Positions 1 to 11,843 of a stretch of DNA of 64,000 nt are shown here, in pieces. The notes below the pieces were generated by a model, which did not search any database, was not told the DNA's origin, and was given only the letters and a program-made list of their open reading frames with translations. Within the stretch, counting starts at the first letter, position 1. Each line of letters starts with the position of its first letter. Position numbers and translations under genes: made by a program. Origin of the DNA: Glandiceps talaboti (Eukaryota > Hemichordata > Enteropneusta > Spengelidae); the NCBI RefSeq assembly GCF_964340395.1, contig NC_135566.1:7800001-7864000 (forward strand). The letters are read 5' to 3'.

Positions 1-648
1 TATTTTTACTGCGAAGAATTGTGTTAAACTTTGACCATTTCGATGTGTTGTCCAAGTTTCTAAACTTTGTGATATTTCTGTTCTTTTTTAGTCAACTACC
101 TGATGCCTAAGCTTGACATGGCTGTTACTGTGTAGAAGAAGTATAAACAATCACTGAAGACAATAGCTCCGTTCACACCAACAACTTTATGTCCTACCTT
201 ACTTCTGATTCGTAACTCTGGTTGGCAGGCGTTGTTCTTTACACTTAGGACAGTGACGGCATGATGAACACTCAGATACAAAACAAATGAAGGACAGTTT
301 CAACAAGGTTTCTGGTTTCAGGAGATGTTCCCAAGACAAGATCGTTTCAAGACAAATTCAGGACAAGTTTGTGTTTACTCAGATGCCAAATCAAGACTCC
401 TTGCTGACTTTAAAAGTTGGAACACTATTCCATGCATGTGTAAACAAAGCTATTATCCCACTTCATTTGAATATCAGCATTTACATCATTTTGTTCAGTA
501 GTATAAGTATAGGACTTCAACTCTCTTTACTTCTATGTCAATTTGACAATTTTAATAATTAATGTCTTCCACTGAAAATTAGAATTTAGACTGAATTTTG
601 TGTTGTGTACTTTTTAGCACAACTGAAGTAGGGCTTTTGGTGTCAAAA

Positions 649-673
649 TGTGTATGTGTGTATGTATGTGTGG

Positions 674-723
<50 letters not shown>

Positions 724-741
724 ATGGATGTGTGTGTGTAC

Positions 742-817
<76 letters not shown>
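649..817. repeat. (TG)n microsatellite
   Basis: Almost uninterrupted TG dinucleotides with a few TGTA and TGGA variants. The left flank (about 612-648) resembles the flanks of two other CA/TG tracts at 21088-21150 and 60965-61035, so the microsatellite appears to travel inside a dispersed repeat. Confidence 0.95.
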
Positions 818-820
<3 letters not shown>

Positions 821-1731
821 CAACAAGTCAAAAACCATCAGACCAATTGTCTTGGTGTATGGTAGAAACTTACTTAGGGCATGTAGATGTTCAAAGTTCA
901 CTGAACACTGTTGACTTGGTAAAATATGTGTGTGAGGATGTTAATTTGAGGGTCTATTTTAGAGGGGAATTTATTTATAGTGACAGCGTTAGAAACCCAA
1001 ATGTTTAGTTACCAATTTACCCAGATATATAGCTTGGCATACTCAAGAATTCAGTTTGTAGTTAACAAGACACTTAGTCCCTTAGACACAGTTTTGCTGG
1101 CATCACCAGACGAGTCAAGTTACAAGTGCAATTCTACTGTTAGGGAGAAACCATTCATGTAAAGGTTATATACAGTTGAGTATTTGTGTTTTTATGTTTC
1201 TTTATTACCAGCTTTGCCAACATATTTCAGCAAGCTTTGGTGACAATTCTCATTTTCCAGCATCAAATGAATAACAAAATCCACCAATAATTTGGCATTT
1301 AAATTTTTTAATCAAAAACCAATGCATGCACCATGTAGCAGCCACCCCTCCAAAATAATTAGTATTTGAAGAAACTTTATCAATGTTTATGCAATTATTG
1401 ATTTGTATATTTTTTCTGAAATTTATTAGTGTATCTCCATTTTTTGAAATTTTAGTAGTTTTCTGTGAAAAAAATTGTACATAGACACTCTGAGAATCCT
1501 TTGATTTTGTTTGTTGAATGTTATGTAGCATTTGTTTGTAATAAGCTAACATTCCACTGTAAATTAAGCCAGGTCTTTGATAGTGGTTGGTAAAAAGTAC
1601 ATCACATAACAGCATTATCCATGACATAGAAAAGTTTACTGTCTATCTTTCTTACAAGTATGTTTAATATCATAACTATCGGTAGGTTAGATGGTAAGAT
1701 ACGACACTAGTTATCCAGCCTTCGGTTTACT

Positions 1732-2011
1732 AAGATAGACGCAAACTAAATATATTGTTCTTCAATGTGGTAGATTACACAAGTGGGTGATAAAGGTTCC
1801 TCTGTTGTGTGATTCTAATCACCCTGTGATCAACATAGTGTAAACATTGGAAGTCCCAAAACAGTACACTGCAAGTTCGTGAAACTAAATAAACTAGTTT
1901 TTAGAGATGCCTCTCTTCTGAGACTATCATTGCACAAACATCCATTCAATAGCTTATCATATTTGTATCAACATGTTGTGACAATAGTTTTAGTTTTGTG
2001 TCTATCTTAGA
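1732..2011. mobile_element. Fold-back element, family A, copy 1
   Basis: The left end begins TAAGATAGACGCAAACTAAA and the right end is its near-perfect inverse, giving terminal inverted repeats of about 25 bp around a ~280-bp non-coding body. Related copies lie at 9900-10142 and 26590-26818 with the same internal landmarks: a GTAGATTACA block, an ATAATCACCCT block and a CACCCTACTGTGA block in the latter two. This is the form of a non-autonomous DNA transposon (MITE). No target duplication was confirmed. Confidence 0.6.
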
Positions 2012-2862
2012 AACCTGAAGGCTCAATTCGTCGGGTCAGTGCAGTAAGGTCGTATCTGCCTATACAATTGCATAGCAGATATGACCTTAATCCACTGATG
2101 CGACAAATTATCAGTATAATATGTTGTGTCATTCTGCCCTCATTGCCTACTCTTTGTAAGAGGGATAGGCCGATGTTGATACCCAGACATGGCATATCTT
2201 TTAGACTAACAATTTATAACATTAGATACAAACAGAATAAATCTTTATAAAGATTCAGGATCAGAAGGATTCAAACTGTAACTTCCAATTTACTGTGGGT
2301 GAAATTTTAAACAAAATTTCAACAAGAATAACATAATCTTCCAGCAGTACTGTCTTTCTGTGGTTAATCTTCCAAAAATGAAGATTTTGACAAATGGTAT
2401 ACAAATTACAAATGCAGTACACTGCTGTCAATGCTGACGAGATATCAGTGAAAATTTTGGATTTCAATTTTTTGTACTTTCGAGGAGATTTTTTCACTTT
2501 TAGAAGTTTTTCATTTGATAATATAAACCCAGAATCCATAAACATTCATTTTTTTTTATTTACAAATGTTGTAATATTGGTTATGTTTGCATTCAATTGT
2601 TTTGGATAATCGAAAGAATTTAGTGGAATGTCTTTTGTAATCATCCCTTGAACTTGTTGTTTTCAGGGTTGTATGTAGGTGTACCACCAACGGTAAAGTC
2701 ATTATCCAGCCATTAATTGACCAATCATAGAGTTCCGTTTATACTATCCATGTCAGCTGTTTTTCCAACATGGCTGCCTCTGACACTGAAATTAACTTCA
2801 AGCGGTGAAAGCCGTTTTACAGTGCTTCCAATCAAAGTATGAATGATGAAATACTGCAACAT

Positions 2863-2863
<1 letters not shown>

Positions 2864-2913
<50 letters not shown>
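2864..2913. repeat. (GTT)n microsatellite
   Basis: About 16 uninterrupted GTT trinucleotides. Confidence 0.95.
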
Positions 2914-3881
2914 AGTCTTAGACATCACTCTGTACATCTAGCCATGGTGTACAGAATCCAATAGTAATAATGAATAAATCCATTTGTTGGCGTTATCAAA
3001 GTAAACTGATTTTCAACTCTGTCGCCAAGTAGGCAATGTTTTGACTACTATAGCTAAAGCTATGTCAGTGCATCAGGACAGGTATCAGTGTGTTGAGTAC
3101 TTCATGGTTCATACTTCGATTGGAAACACTCACATATATAGAGATGTTGACACAGCCTCAGAAGCAAAAATTAGCCAATGACCATTTAGATGATGTTGGA
3201 GACTTGTCATCTTTAAAACTAGGCACCTGATTGGACACTGATTTATCAAATGGCAGCCAATCAAATTAACCCATTAGGGATATGCTGTTGTGTACAGAAA
3301 ACATTCACCAAATTGTGACAAAACTGACAGTTACCATGGCATTCTAACCAGTATTAGTATCAAACTTCAACTTGAAGGAATTTCACACTTTTTAGTAAAT
3401 AAAATGACTAAATTACCAAAATATACTTCAATAAAACCTTCAAAAGGAGAATATTCAAAAAAAATAGGAACAAATATTTTGATCTTTGCATCATCTCTTT
3501 TTGAAAAAAAAAATGTGAAAAAATGTATATATATTGACATCAATTTTTTGTAGTGTAAATAATCAGACATGGTCTGTCAAAATGTAAAAAAACGAACATT
3601 TGTTTTTGTCTTCAAGGTCAATAATTTTATGTATGCTATTTTTAATTTTGTGTGCACATTTAATGTTCCATTGTTTGAAAATAATGTATATTTTTTTATA
3701 TTTCTACATTGTACAGTACATGTTTGTAGATAATCTGTTACTAATAATTGTATATAGTGAATTTTTAATCTTGCAATAAATGAAAATGATTCAAATGTCA
3801 CCGTGTGATTCTGGTTACCCGACCCCACCTAGTTTTTCACTGCTGACCCTAAACTTTTCTTTACATATTCGACAAAAAAGA

Positions 3882-6800
3882 TAGAATCACAGACAAGATA
3901 GAAACATAACAAGAATTGCTATTAGGCCTAGGTGTTATTAGGGGGACTACAAGCTCTGTAATCGTCTCTGGTAATTTGCAAGGGTATCTTTTGTTGAAAC
4001 GTACGCCGAAGGTTACCGAGAATTCTGTGATTTGCTCTTCGGGAATCATCGATGTTGCATGCTGTGGCAAGCAAAGACCGAAGGTTCCCGAAGAGCAAAA
4101 AGGAGCAAATCACGGAATTCTCGGTAACATTCGGCCCTTGTTTGAACAAAAGAATCCTTCGCAAACTACTAAAGATGATTACCGAGCTTGTAATGCCCCT
4201 ATTAACACTTCGACACCATACCCGTTAATGTTTGGCTTCTCTCTTGCCTGTGGTGTTATCTGATACCCGAAATTTTGTGTTTCATTGCCTCATGAATAAT
4301 TTTTTGGGAAATTTTTAAAGCCTCCTCATGATTAGAGATGATGTGTGACATTGAGGGCGCCTGATCCTAGGTACTGAGTCTGATCAGCAGCAAGTTGGGT
4401 CTGTTTGTAGGGTAAAAACGACTTATTACATAAGAGGTGAAAATATGCCAGTTTCTTTGTATTGTCAACACTGAGCAACAGGTGTCAATAGCCCAAGTAA
4501 ATCGTATTTTCAAAGTTTTTGTTGCAGAAACATAAAATTTAGGAGGGATTTTTGAAAAGTTAAGATAAATATATATCTGCGATGGGAAACTATTCAATGA
4601 AAGTGTCTAAAGTGAGTGATGTGATAGGACACACAATTTCAAACAGCTTGAACTAGCTACCGATCTGAAATATTGACTCAGTAACGTTACCCCACAATCA
4701 TCCCCAGTATGGTACGCCGTGATGCGGCGCCCTCACACACCACTTACTCTAGACCCGTTTTATAAAATCCTCAAAAAAATTATTCATGAGGCTACCAAAC
4801 TCAAAATTACGGCTATCAGATAGAATCACAGACAAGATAGAAACATAACAAGACTTGCTATTAGGCCTAGGTGTTATTAGGGGGACTACAAGTTCAGTAA
4901 TCGCCTCTGGTAGTTTTCAAGGGTATCTTTTGTTGAAACGTACGCCGAAGGTTACCGAGAATTCTGTGATTTGCTCTTCGGGAATCATCGATGTTGCATG
5001 CTGTGCTGTGGCAAGCAAAGACCGAAGGTTCCCGAAGAGCAAAAAGGAGCATATCACGGAATTCTCGGTAACATTCGGCCCTTGTTTGAACAAAAGAATC
5101 CTTCGCAAACTATTAAAGATGATTACCGAGCTTGTAATGCCCCTATTAACACTTCGACACCATATCCGTTAATGTTTTACTTCTCTCTTGCCTGTGGTGT
5201 TATCTGATACCCGAAATTTTGTGTTTCATTGCCTCATGAATAATTTTTTGGGAAATTTTTAAAGCCTCCTCATGATTAGAGATGATGTGTGACAGTGAGG
5301 GCGCCTGATCCTAGGTACTGAGTCAATATTTCAGATCAGCAGCTAGTTGGATCTGTTTGTAGGGTAAAAACGACTTATTACATAAGAGGTGAAAACATGT
5401 CAGTTTCTTTGTATTGTCAACACTGAGCAACAGGTGTCCATAGCCCAAGTAAATCGTATTTTCAAAGTTTTTGTTGCAGAAACATAAAATTTAGGAGGGA
5501 TTTTTGAAAAGTTAAGATAAATATATATCTGCGATGGGAAACTATTCAATGAAAGTGTCTAAAGTGAGTGATGTGATAGGACACACAATTTCAAACAGCT
5601 TGAACTAGCTACCGATCTGAAATATTGACTCAGTACGTTACCCCACAATCATCCCCAGTATGGTACGCCGTGATGCGGCGTCCTCACACACCACTTACTC
5701 TAGACCCGTTTTATAAAATCCTCAAAAAAATTATTCATGAGGCTACCAAACTCAAAATTACGGCTATCAGATAGAATCACAGACAAGATAGAAACATAAC
5801 AAGACTTGCTATTAGGCCTAGTGTTATTAGGGGGACTACAAGTTCAGTAATCGCCTCTGGTAGTTTTCAAGGGTATCTTTTGTTCAAACCTACGCCGAAG
5901 GTTACCGAGAATTCAGTGATTTGCTCTTCGGGAATCATCGATGTTGCATGCTATGCTGTGCTGTGGCAAGCAAAGACCGAAGGTTCCCGAAGAGCAAAAA
6001 GGAGCAAATCACGGAATTCTCGGTAACATTCGGCCCTTATTTGAACAAAAGAATCCTTCGCAAACTACTAAAGATGATTACCGAGCTTGTAATGCCCCTA
6101 TTAACACTTCGACACCATATCCGTTAATGTTTGGCTTCTCTCTTGCCTGTGGTGTTATCTGATACCCGAAATTTTGTGTTTCATTGCCTCATGAATAATT
6201 TTTTGGGAAATTTTTAAAGCCTCCTCATGATTAGAGATGATGTGTGACAGTGAGGGCGCCTGATCCTAGGTACTGAGTCAATATTTCAGATCAGCAGCAA
6301 GTTGGGTCTGTTTGTAGGGTAAAAACGACTTATTACATAAGAGGTGAAAATATGTCAGTTTCTTTTTATTGTCAACACTGAGCAACAGGTGTCCATAGCC
6401 CAAGTAAATCGTATTTTCAAAGTTTTTGTTGCAGAAACATAAAATTTAGGAGGGATTTTTGAAAAGTTAAGATAAATATATATCTGCGATGGGAAACTAT
6501 TCAATGAAAGTGTCTAAAGTGAGTGATGTGATAGGACACACAATTTCAAACAGCTTGAACTAGCTACCGATCTGAAATATTGACTCAGTACGTTACCCCA
6601 CAATCATCCCCAGTATGGTACGCCGTGATGCGGCGCCCTCACACACCACTCACTCTAGACCCGTTTTATAAAATCCTCAAAAAAAATATTCATGAGGCTA
6701 CCAAACTCAAAATTACGGCTATCAGATAGAATCACAGACAAGATAGAAACATAACAAGACTTGCTATTAGGCCTAGTGTTATTAGGGGGACTACAAGTTC

Positions 6801-9078
6801 AGTAATCGCCTCTGGTAGTTTTCAAGGGTATCTTTTGTTCAAACCTACGCCGAAGGTTACCGAGAATTCAGTGATTTGCTCTTCGGGAATCATCGATGTT
6901 GCATGCTATGCTGTGCTGTGGCAAGCAAAGACCGAAGGTTCCCGAAGAGCAAAAAGGAGCAAATCACGGAATTCTCGGTAACATTCGGCCCTTATTTGAA
7001 CAAAAGAATCCTTCGCAAACTACTAAAGATGATTACCGAGCTTGTAATGCCCCTATTAACACTTCGACACCATATCCGTTAATGTTTGGCTTCTCTCTTG
7101 CCTGTGGTGTTATCTGATACCCGAAATTTTGTGTTTCATTGCCTCATGAATAATTTTTTGGGAAATTTTTAAAGCCTCCTCATGATTAGAGATGATGTGT
7201 GACAGTGAGGGCGCCTGATCCTAGGTACTGAGTCAATATTTCAGATCAGCAGCAAGTTGGGTCTGTTTGTAGGGTAAAAACGACTTATTACATAAGAGGT
7301 GAAAATATGTCAGTTTCTTTTTATTGTCAACACTGAGCAACAGGTGTCCATAGCCCAAGTAAATCGTATTTTCAAAGTTTTTGTTGCAGAAACATAAAAT
7401 TTAGGAGGGATTTTTGAAAAGTTAAGATAAATATATATCTGCGATGGGAAACTATTCAATGAAAGTGTCTAAAGTGAGTGATGTGATAGGACACACAATT
7501 TCAAACAGCTTGAACTAGCTACCGATCTGAAATATTGACTCAGTACGTTACCCCACAATCATCCCCAGTATGGTACGCCGTGATGCGGCGCCCTCACACA
7601 CCACTCACTCTAGACCCGTTTTATAAAATCCTCAAAAAAATTATTCATGAGGCTACCAAACTCAAAATTACGGCTATCAGATAGAATCACAGACAAGATA
7701 GAAACATAACAAGACTTGCTATTAGGCCTAGGTGTTATTAGGGGGACTACAAGTTCAGTAATCGCCTCTGGTAGTTTTCAAGGGTATCTTTTGTTGAAAC
7801 GTACGCCGAAGGTTACCGAGAATTCTGTGATTTGCTCTTCGGGAATCATCGATGTTGCATGCTGTGCTGTGGCAAGCAAAGACCGAAGGTTCCCGAAGAG
7901 CAAAAAGGAGCAAATCACGGAATTCTCGGTAACATTCGGCCCTTGTTTGAACAAAAGAATCCTTCGCAAACTACTAAAGATGATTACCGAGCTTGTAATG
8001 CCCCTATTAACACTTCGACACCATACCCGTTAATGTTTGGCTTCTCTCTTGCCTGTGGTGTTATCTGATACCCGAAATTTTGTGTTTCATTGCCTCATGA
8101 ATAAAATTTTGGGAAATTTTTAAAGCCTCCTCAAGATTAGAGATGATGTGTGACAGTGAGGGCGCCTGATCCTAGGTACTGAGTCAATATTTCTGATCAG
8201 CAGCTAGTTGGGACTGTTTGTAGGGTAAAAACGACTTATTACATAAGAGGTGAAAACATGTCAGTTTCTTTGTATTGTCAACACTGAGCAACAGGTGTCA
8301 ATAGCCCATGTAAATCGTATTTTCAAAGTTTTTGTTGCAGAAACATAAAATTTAGGAGGGATTTTTGAAAAGTTAAGATAAATATATATCTGCCATGGGA
8401 AACTATTCAATGAAAGTGTCTAAAGTGAGTGATGTGATAGGACACACAATTTCAAACAGCTTGAACGAGCTACCGATCTGAAATATTGACTCAGTATGTT
8501 ACCCCACCATCATCTCCAGTATGGTACGTCGTGATGCGGCGCCCTCACACACCACTCACTCTAGACCCGTTTTATAAAATCCTCAAAAAAATTATTCATG
8601 AGGCTACCAAACTCAAAATTACGGCTATCAGATAGAATCACAGACAAGATAGAAACATAACAAGACTTGCTATTAGGCCTAGGTGTTATTAGGGGGACTA
8701 CAAGTTCAGTAATCGCCTCTGGTAGTTTTCAAGGGTATCTTTTGTTGAAACGTACGCCGAAGGTTACCGAGAATTATGTGATTTGCTCTTCGGGAATCAT
8801 CGATGTTTGCATGCTGTGCTGTGGCAAGCAAAGACCGAAGGTTCCCGAAGAGCAAAAAGGAGTAAATCACGGAATTCTCGGTAACATTCGGCCCTTGTTC
8901 GAACAAAAGAATCCTTCGCAAACTACTAAAGATGATTACAGAGCTTGTAATGCCCCTATTAACACTTCAACACCATACCCGTTAATGTTTTACTTCTCTC
9001 TTGTCTGTGGTGTTATCTGATCCCCGAAATTTTGTGTTTCATCGCCTCATGAATAATTTTTTGGGAAATTTTTAAAGG
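3882..9078. repeat. Tandem array, ~950-bp unit, about 5.5 copies
   Basis: Copies start with TAGAATCACAGACAAGATAG at 3882, 4821, 5772, 6727, 7682 and 8633, giving unit lengths of 939, 951, 955, 955 and 951 bp; the last copy stops near 9078. Copies 3 and 4 share private variants (a missing G in AGGCCTAGTG, TTCAAACCTACG, TTCTTTTTATT), so they look like a recent duplication. Each unit is two adjacent imperfect palindromes. The first has outer arms reading ATTATTCATGAGGC and GCCTCATGAATAAT; the second has outer arms GAGGGCGCC and GGCGCCCTC and inner arms reading GAGTCAATATTTCAGATC and its inverse. Open frames of 60-117 codons recur because the units repeat and the arms are palindromic. They are not genes. 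Confidence 0.95.
4782..5253. mobile_element. Fold-back element inside the array (representative copy)
   Basis: In the second unit the left arm runs from the ATTATTCATGAGGC motif through the AGGCCTAGGTGTTATTAGGG block to a central CTCTTCGGGAA block. The right arm repeats these in inverse order and ends at GCCTCATGAATAAT. The arms differ at scattered positions, so they could form a long hairpin. The form fits a palindromic non-autonomous transposon that was later amplified in tandem. The family was not identified. Confidence 0.6.
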
Positions 9079-9899
9079 TAGTGTAGGTAGAGCAGTAGGT
9101 AGGTCGGAATTTCATTTTATTTTATTTGAAATTTTTAAAAATTAGTTCAACCCCATAGATAAGATATTTGTGAATCACAATACTTTCATGAGAGTTTCGA
9201 AGAGGTGTAAAAGATATAAATGAAGAGAATTATAAGTTTAAGAAGACCAACATATAGCCTGTACTGTTATAGTCTAAAAAGACATGATTTCTCTCAGGAA
9301 TAAGATTCTTACGAAAAAGTAACCACAGGTGAGGCAAAGGCAGGAAGATGTATGCGGAAATAGAAGTAAATTGTTACTATTTTACCTTTCTGCATGCAAA
9401 AAAAAATGTTTAGGGTCGGGGGCTTAAACTAGGTTCGATCAGGTTATTGGAAACACACTCAGTATTTTTTAATTTGACCTTATTAGATGCAGTTATTGGT
9501 GGCATTGTAAAACTGTGCACTTCATAGTGAGGCAGTGATGCAGCAGTATCTAACGGCAACAGTCTGGATATACATATGAACAAACAATAGAAAGTAGGTT
9601 GGAATATAGCCCTTTTCCAACTCTTATACACAATTTTTCCCATGCCTATTCTGGAAGGAAGGTGGAATAACATGGCCCTTTTCCATCTTTGTGTATGCTC
9701 TTGGATTGAAAAGAACAGAAATACAAACACAATAATATTCTAGTGATGTATGCTTTTTATTCTCCGTCCATACTGTCAGTCTTGCAGTTTCTTTTATCAC
9801 TGAATGGAACATTCTTAAGATGCAAAATCAGGTCAGACATTGAGATCGGTAGTAAAAGTTTACTACTGTAGATGCTGCTACGAAATGCTATCTATCGGC

Positions 9900-10142
9900 A
9901 AAGTAGGATACTCAAAAACTAAAACTATTGTTATTCAATGCAGTAGATTACACAAGTGGGCGATAGCAGTTCATTGGTTCTGTGGATATAATCACCCTAA
10001 AGTCAAGACACACCGAATGAAAGGTTAACTATGTGGCTACTAGAAAACTTACTATCAGAGACAACCACCCTACTGTGAGTATAAAGACATCAACGTCTGT
10101 TACCATCTTGTATCAACATTAATTTTTAGTTTTGTGTCAGAG
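9900..10142. mobile_element. Fold-back element, family A, copy 2
   Basis: It begins with a diverged terminal repeat containing AAAAACTAAAACTATTG and ends in TTTTTAGTTTTGTGTCAGAG. Between them are the family's GTAGATTACACAAGTGGG and ATAATCACCCT blocks. It is more diverged than copy 1. Confidence 0.5.
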
Positions 10143-10321
10143 TTTTCTAATGGCTTGATTTCTGTAATAGCATTTTTGGTACAGATTTGATTTACTACAC
10201 TATTTCAAAGTGTTTAAAATAATGAAAAACAGTATTCCTGTTAGAATTCCTGAAAGTTTCCTTTCAATAATACAAAGACTTCAAATAACTAGTAAGTGCT
10301 GCAGGTACCATTATACAACCC

Positions 10322-10532
10322 ATAACACCAAAGTGAAGTGTTTTCTGTATGTACGACAATAGTTAATAGCATCCATATCAAGTGTAAAAGTATACTGTTT
10401 CATTTGCTAATTGACCACTTTAGAAAAGCCACATGCTAGGCTTGTAAATACACAAATTGAAACAGTATACTTTTACACTTGACATGAATGCTATAAATGA
10501 GTGTAGCACAGAGAAATTGCTTAAGTGTTACT
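10322..10532. mobile_element. Fold-back element, family B, copy 1
   Basis: Almost the entire ~210 bp is an imperfect palindrome. The inner arms read AAGTGTAAAAGTATACTGTT and its inverse, around a central CATGCTAGGCTTGTAAAT loop. The outer ends resemble TAACACYGAAGTAAAGC. A full second copy lies at 30588-30804 and a fragment at about 54108-54145. Both termini are shared by two copies at unrelated sites, which supports a MITE-type element. Confidence 0.7.
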
Positions 10533-10985
10533 CGTACAAGTGATGACACTATCTTTCAGTTTTTTAGAAATCTACTGTAGTACTAAGAAACATGGATAAA
10601 AACAGTTTTTTGTTAATTCACTTCATCAAAATATCTGCAAACTCAACTTATATGTACAGACAATATCAGCAAACAAACTTTAAACAGTGAATCAAAACAG
10701 ATTTGCTTGAAACTTATCAAAATATGGCATTTGGTAATTTCCAACTATACCTCAACAAATACTGCCCTCTAGTGTTGGCAGTCATTCACACTAACCAAAT
10801 GGTTCATTTCATTCATTCATTGCTTCGAGCAATGATCAAGTACCAGAGTGTGCAACCTTTGAAATAGTATTTTGTGTGTCAGAATGAACTCAGTCCTCTT
10901 ACAAAGTTCCAGGATGTATGACCTTTCAGGTCAGCACACGCAATCCCTGGATTGCCAACAATCAAACAGCAGTAATATCCCATCT

Positions 10986-11803
10986 TCATTCAGGTATGTC
11001 AATAATGAGATTATCGTCACCTTCATACATATCTTCAGGTGGACCACCGTCCTCTTCTTTCATTCCACTTTAATTAACAAATAGAAATATAAACAAAGCT
11101 GTTCATTAATCTATGCAAATGATATGCATCCATCTACAAACATTGCATCATGCAAGCCAAGTCAAACATATTCAAACACAAAATATGGGAAATATTAAAG
11201 AGGAATGCCACTGCAAGATATGAAGACATTTGCGTAAACTTATGGTGCTGGAGAAACGTTTCACGATTTTACATCAGTTAACATTACATATGATTGCCGA
11301 AGAACATTGAGTTGAAACTTGTTCCTCATTCATTGTTCAATGGTTGTCCTTGGCATGGACACACACATTGCCTCATGGGAGTCAGAAGACATGCATACTT
11401 ACTAGCAGAACATAGATATTCACGATTCAATAATAGTTACGTTATAAACACTGTGGCTTTAATGTGTTTTTATTTGTATATCCGTAAAATATAATTATGA
11501 AACTTACTCCCTAGGTGAAACATCAGACATGGACAGCTCACTACTGTTGGCTTTGTTACTTTCACCCTTTTTACTGCCACCGCTACCAGATTTACTGGAT
11601 GTACCTATAAGAATATGACACCTTGAATGTTTAAACCCCAACGTTTGAATCCCATGGTCTTGATTAATAATATTTGCTAAAGACCAACTTTCTCTATAAC
11701 TCTGCCAGACAACTTTTAACCCTAGTCTGACATTGACCTTTAACTGTGATGATGAACTATGCATGTATACCCACAGGGATCAGCGACCATGTAATTGATT
11801 GAT

Positions 11804-11843
<40 letters not shown>

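Larger units (their letters stand above)
1..3881. other. Intergenic, no supported gene
   Basis: No open frame here has recognisable protein similarity or a credible set of splice sites. The longest minus-strand frame (1250-1627, 125 codons) is low-complexity and AT-rich. The stretch holds a TG microsatellite, a GTT microsatellite and one copy of a fold-back repeat, each listed separately. It could include the untranslated end of a gene outside the window, but nothing visible shows that. Confidence 0.6.
9079..10985. other. Intergenic, downstream of INO80E
   Basis: No gene is supported. It contains one copy of fold-back family A and one of family B (both listed) and probably the 3' untranslated region of INO80E at its right end. 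No AATAAA on the minus strand was found within 1 kb of the INO80E stop; the nearest is at about 9756-9761. Confidence 0.55.

Noticed and set aside
598-914. Cys/Val- and Thr/His-rich frames over the TG tract
   Set aside because: Translation of a dinucleotide repeat.
1250-1627. 125-codon minus-strand frame
   Set aside because: No recognisable homology, AT-rich composition, no promoter or splice context; expected by chance in this composition.
3916-9020. Recurring open frames of 60-117 codons on both strands (MLLGLGVIRGTT..., MRRILLFKQG...)
   Set aside because: They recur because the ~950-bp unit is tandemly repeated and palindromic; the same residues appear on both strands, and frames break at unit-specific indels.
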